From Planctomycetota bacterium (GTDB lineage: Bacteria > Planctomycetota > Planctomycetia > Planctomycetales > Planctomycetaceae): a stretch of DNA of 38,078 bases. The stretch lies in the NCBI GenBank assembly GCA_027623235.1, contig JAQBVJ010000070.1:1-38078 (forward strand). The letters are read 5' to 3'. The notes under the pieces were generated by a model that was not told where the DNA came from, made no database searches, and saw only the letters and a list, made by a program, of their open reading frames with translations. Positions 36,701 through 38,078 of the stretch are shown here, in pieces. Numbering within the stretch: the first letter of the stretch is position 1; every line of letters begins with the position of its first letter. The translations under genes and the position numbers were made by a program.

Positions 36701-38068
36701 TCGGGCAACGACTTCTTCGCCTTTGATATATCCAACAACGGAGGCTCCACCTGGGTGCGACTTGAAGAAGTTCAGTTCATTAATGACCCCGGCACCAATT
36801 TCAGCGGCAGCCGTGGTTTCAACTTGCAAGACCATCTGGCACTGACCGACAATATGGTCCTCCGCTTCGGCATTACCGCCGGATTTGGTGGACCGGGGCA
36901 GGATGTTAACTTCGACAATGTGCAGATTTCGCTTGCTGGCGGAGCAACGGGCGGCACCACGGCCTTCTCCACAGCCAGCGATATAGCCAGCCTGGTCGTC
37001 AATCCAGTTGCCGATACGCCTTCAGTTACCAACGCGACAACCAACGAAGATACCCAAACCAGCAGCGGTCTGGTTCTTTCCCGAAATGTGGCTGATGGAG
37101 CGGAAGTCACTCACTTCAAGATCACGGGCATCACCAGCGGTACGCTCTACCAAAACGATGGCGTGACGCAAATCACCAACGGCTCGTTCATCACCTTCGC
37201 CGAAGGCAACGCCGGACTGAAGTTCACGCCCGACGCCGATTTCAACGGCACTGGCAATTTCACGATCCAGGGATCGACCTCGAATAGCGATCCTGGCCTT
37301 GGCGGCAGCACCACTGTTGCCAACGTCACCGTCAACGACGCGCCGGTCGAATCGACGATCGAAGGGGCTGCACTGGCTTATACAGAGAACGACGGCCCGG
37401 TGGCGATCACATCGACGCTGGCGATCACCGACGTGGACGATACGAACATCGAATCCGCCGTGGTGCAGATCACGGGCAATTACGCCGGTGCTGAAGATGT
37501 GCTGGCATTTACCAACCAGAACGGCATCACCGGCAATCTGGTTGGCGGGACGCTGACACTGACCGGTTCGGCAACATTGGCTCAGTACGAAGCGGCCATT
37601 CGCAGCATCACCTATGAGAACACCAGCGACAATCCTTCGGCGCTGACACGAACGATCAGCTTCACGGTCAACGACGGCGACGCCAACAGCAACACACAAA
37701 CCCGCGACATCGCGATCACTCCGGTCAACGACGCCCCGACAATCACCAACGGCTACACGCACAATCTGACCGGGACCAATGAAGACACCACGTCATCCGG
37801 AACGCTGGCCTCGGCGATCCTGTCCGGAGCGAGCTGGGCGGATGTCGACAACGGAGCCGACAGTGGTCTGGCAATTACGGCCACGACCGGCAACGGCACC
37901 TGGCAGTATTCGACCGACGGCGTGACATGGAACGGATTCGGGGCGGTCTCGTCGACCAATGCCCTACTGATCACATCGACCTGTAACCGTTCACGGTCCG
38001 GTGCAATTACCTACGCTGCTGCGGCAGTGATCGCCGGAGATGGCGGTAGCAGGGAGGGAGCTGGGTGA
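30749..38068 (+). CDS. Giant LEPR-XLL surface protein: two DUF4347, two beta-helix blocks, cadherin-like repeats (3' end suspect)
   Basis: The 2439-codon frame starts at ATG 30749 (an in-frame TAA lies 6 nt upstream). There is no ordinary signal peptide; instead FQLEERVLLSASP (residues 40-52) fits the planctomycete LEPR-XLL motif. Two DUF4347 domains follow (about 127-285 and 329-490). CSLREAI-type starts (GSLRQAILDAN near 510; SLREAILAAN near 1055) each open a parallel beta-helix block (about 500-910 and 1030-1650) full of GNxISGN and YIGTN repeats. Each block ends with LQNFPVLTSA and a small beta domain. Next come Ig/cadherin-like segments marked by NDAP (near 1765, 2195, 2325), with a jelly-roll-like domain near 1918-2067. 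This is a secreted adhesin or surface layer protein. The last 28 codons derive from the terminal inverted repeat, so the stop at 38066 is probably not the real one and the protein is truncated. Confidence 0.88.
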   Translation: MPLQKLRKTTRLRICELLNELRAVLPRAQDERPAQPLDLFQLEERVLLSASPAAAVAAAVDTAMLDAEAGTVEPGTAGPTGAPSTESIAASLLDQMLSTQTDATSTDSGSVDDVVATPADASQAVPSELVFLDTSVENYQQLLENLRSLDEGSRQIEVVLLSGQRDGVDQITEALAARTDIDAISIVSQGTDRAVKLGSTWLTADNLAGYAGEIGSWGNALNSEADLLFYGCDLASSEDGLTLLGAVQLLTGADTVASIDNTGTALLGGNGELDGELGSIETTQRESAQPSGESTADQLSTNWQSDPPSLVGIEPAGVSLTGSELSIRHEVVFVDTSVEDYQQLLDDLWSNDDPTREFEVVLLQNSRDGIEQISEALAERSDLDAVHFVTHGTDRAVKLGATWLSLDNLGGYAGEIAGWGNSLDSGGDLLFYGCDLAGSESGRTLLEGVQTLTGADVAGSTNDTGASTLGGDWDLEFQIGDLESQIAFSQTVQAEWHGLLNTFTVTNTNDSGAGSLRQAILDANALAGHDTIQFAIAGTGVHTINVGSSLTITDAVTIDATTDDSFAANSNRPAIILDGNNSFTGDGFVLTSTADGTTIRGFVIRDFSGDGIEIQAGSDGNTIVGNYIGQLNANGNDAGTGEVNTNQGIRILGANNTIGGTSAADRNVISGNNSGVYITGAGATGNVVAGNYIGTNAAGTTSISNGGSGIWIDNNANDNTVGGATAAHGNVISGNTNSGVRIDDADGTTIQHNRIGTNADGTAAIGNGQQGVRLANAGNTTIGGSGTGNLISGNVQDAIFVTGAASTNLVIQGNLIGPDVTGTSGIGGGGASAIRIHTGVTGALIGGTNTGEGNMIAFNSNRGIGLASGAGTGNSILGNTIHSNGSGSLDIDLGENGVTLNDTGDGDSGPNDLQNFPVLTSAHSTPDGTRVIGSLNSNPNTNYRIEFFNNIMGEQNSSGYGGGRTLLGAIEVTTDGSGNASFDATVAGWLNAGDRVTATATVVWGVDSYGSTSEFSQQVTATSTGVLVVTTNADNTGGDTSSIANLQANRGGDNHISLREAILAANNTANSGGVPDLIAFDILTWSTATISVNGTSGPNPNGTGLDFIVDPVVIDATTQRGYTSTPLITLDGAAATGTSGALILRTNDSTIRGFSVINFNDEGLEIDGSPGFGDNNLIEYNWVGINTSGNAAGNADDGILVTENADNNIVRFNVVGSNGGDGIVIRNTDSDNNWVYGNIVGLAADGTTVRANNGHGVAVYNAGTNNIIGSNGDGSNDELERNIISGNGTNGIWVSSSSGTVIRGNYIGTNSAGTLIRGNSWYGIEIDNSSSVVIDGNLISGNTQGGISLWNTGTTLATITSNYIGTNAAGTAALGNTNDGIKIGGGANNNTIGGDRTLGEGNVISGNTGTNSDAIEIGGSGTNNNKIYGNLIGTNATGTAAIGNARYGVVVYNGAQGTEIGGTGTGQGNIISGNTSYGIIVDGNNGTTTTGTVIVSNLIGLNLAGTGAIANGAGGISLFGGARATTIGGTTAAHRNVISGNNGAGIRISDSGTQTITVAGNFIGTDASGMLNLGNALDGILVTNGAHSNTIGGEVAGAGNLIAFNDHNGVNVVNGATNAIVRNSIHSNVLLGINLGTAGVTANDSGDGDTGANSLQNFPVLTSAVTTGTQITISGTLNSTASTSFRIEFYSNATGDGTGHGEGQMLIGVTDVTTDGLGNASFSPTFTATISAGSAISATVSRLDTGDAPIETSEFAQNVVASLVNDAPVLDDTKSPALTAQNEDSGAPSGAVGTLVSSLVDFASPAGQVDNVTDPDSGALLGIAITAVDSTFGSWWYSTDNGATWNSFGAVSESDARLLAADVSTRIYFQPNANWNGTLTNAITFRAWDQTSGTNGGTANLTSTVADQFSTIAYSNNDGSSNWTSDWIETDDNGSASTGNIRVESGKLHLNNQDGGGFESIQRSFSTDGASSATLTFTYDGYAFSGNDFFAFDISNNGGSTWVRLEEVQFINDPGTNFSGSRGFNLQDHLALTDNMVLRFGITAGFGGPGQDVNFDNVQISLAGGATGGTTAFSTASDIASLVVNPVADTPSVTNATTNEDTQTSSGLVLSRNVADGAEVTHFKITGITSGTLYQNDGVTQITNGSFITFAEGNAGLKFTPDADFNGTGNFTIQGSTSNSDPGLGGSTTVANVTVNDAPVESTIEGAALAYTENDGPVAITSTLAITDVDDTNIESAVVQITGNYAGAEDVLAFTNQNGITGNLVGGTLTLTGSATLAQYEAAIRSITYENTSDNPSALTRTISFTVNDGDANSNTQTRDIAITPVNDAPTITNGYTHNLTGTNEDTTSSGTLASAILSGASWADVDNGADSGLAITATTGNGTWQYSTDGVTWNGFGAVSSTNALLITSTCNRSRSGAITYAAAAVIAGDGGSREGAG
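37981..38065. repeat. Right arm of the 85-bp perfect terminal inverted repeat
   Basis: This is the exact reverse complement of bases 1-85. It interrupts the last NDAP-type repeat of the giant adhesin in mid-domain (after FGAVSSTNALLIT), where the protein character changes abruptly to CNRSRSGAITYAAAA. Another 13 bases follow to the window end. Confidence 0.95.
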
Positions 38069-38078
38069 CCGGCGAATT

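Noticed and set aside
1..38078. Terminal inverted repeat as evidence of a linear replicon with telomeres
   Set aside because: The repeat lies inside two unrelated coding frames, breaks a domain at one end, and 13 extra bases follow it on one side only. A chimera explains it more simply.

Overview
The window looks like a metagenomic or draft contig from a member of the Planctomycetota. This rests on the families present: a DUF1501 protein, a PSCyt1/DUF1549/DUF1553 cytochrome-type protein, a LEPR-XLL N-terminal motif on a giant surface protein, LamG proteins, several secreted PQQ-type beta-propeller proteins and an SMP-30-like lipoprotein. GC content is fairly high and most genes have a recognisable Shine-Dalgarno site. 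I could not run any search, so the phylum call comes from gene content only.

Layout. (1) 1-3626, minus strand: the front half of a Tad/Flp pilus operon in the order flp pilin, a 38-aa small ORF, cpaA prepilin peptidase, cpaB, cpaC secretin, cut by the left edge. Each of the four gaps holds a strong hairpin. (2) 3995-7278, minus: a LamG protein, a secreted alpha/beta hydrolase and a secreted Cys/Tyr/Gly-rich protein, with a clear rho-independent terminator after the last of these. (3) 7551-10003, minus: panC and a DUF1501 protein. (4) 10104-11344, plus: a haem-motif protein broken by two apparent +1 frameshifts. (5) 11371-15021, minus: an ApbE flavin transferase fused to an NqrM-like tail, then an alpha-glucuronidase-like secreted protein. 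(6) 15463-20843, plus: an MscS channel, a 55-aa two-helix membrane protein and a 1394-aa beta-propeller protein. (7) 20873-22468, minus: a second PQQ-type propeller protein. (8) 22568-23254, plus: a secreted protein of unknown function. (9) 23294-24394, minus: gcvT. (10) 24716-27820, plus: the PSCyt1/DUF1549/DUF1553 protein. (11) 28273-30405, plus: a Pro-rich lipoprotein with an SMP-30-like domain and a strong terminator. (12) 30749-38068, plus: a giant LEPR-XLL/DUF4347/beta-helix/cadherin-like surface protein whose last part is suspect.

Most products are predicted to act at or outside the cytoplasmic membrane: pilus assembly, flavoprotein maturation, osmotic safety valve, secreted hydrolases, surface adhesin. 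PanC and GcvT are the housekeeping exceptions. The most notable observations are the ApbE-NqrM fusion, the tad-operon small ORF and intercistronic hairpins, a 142-bp inverted-repeat element upstream of gcvT, and an 85-bp perfect inverted repeat joining the two window ends, most likely an assembly or amplification chimera. No tRNA, rRNA, CRISPR array, transposase or prophage gene was recognised.
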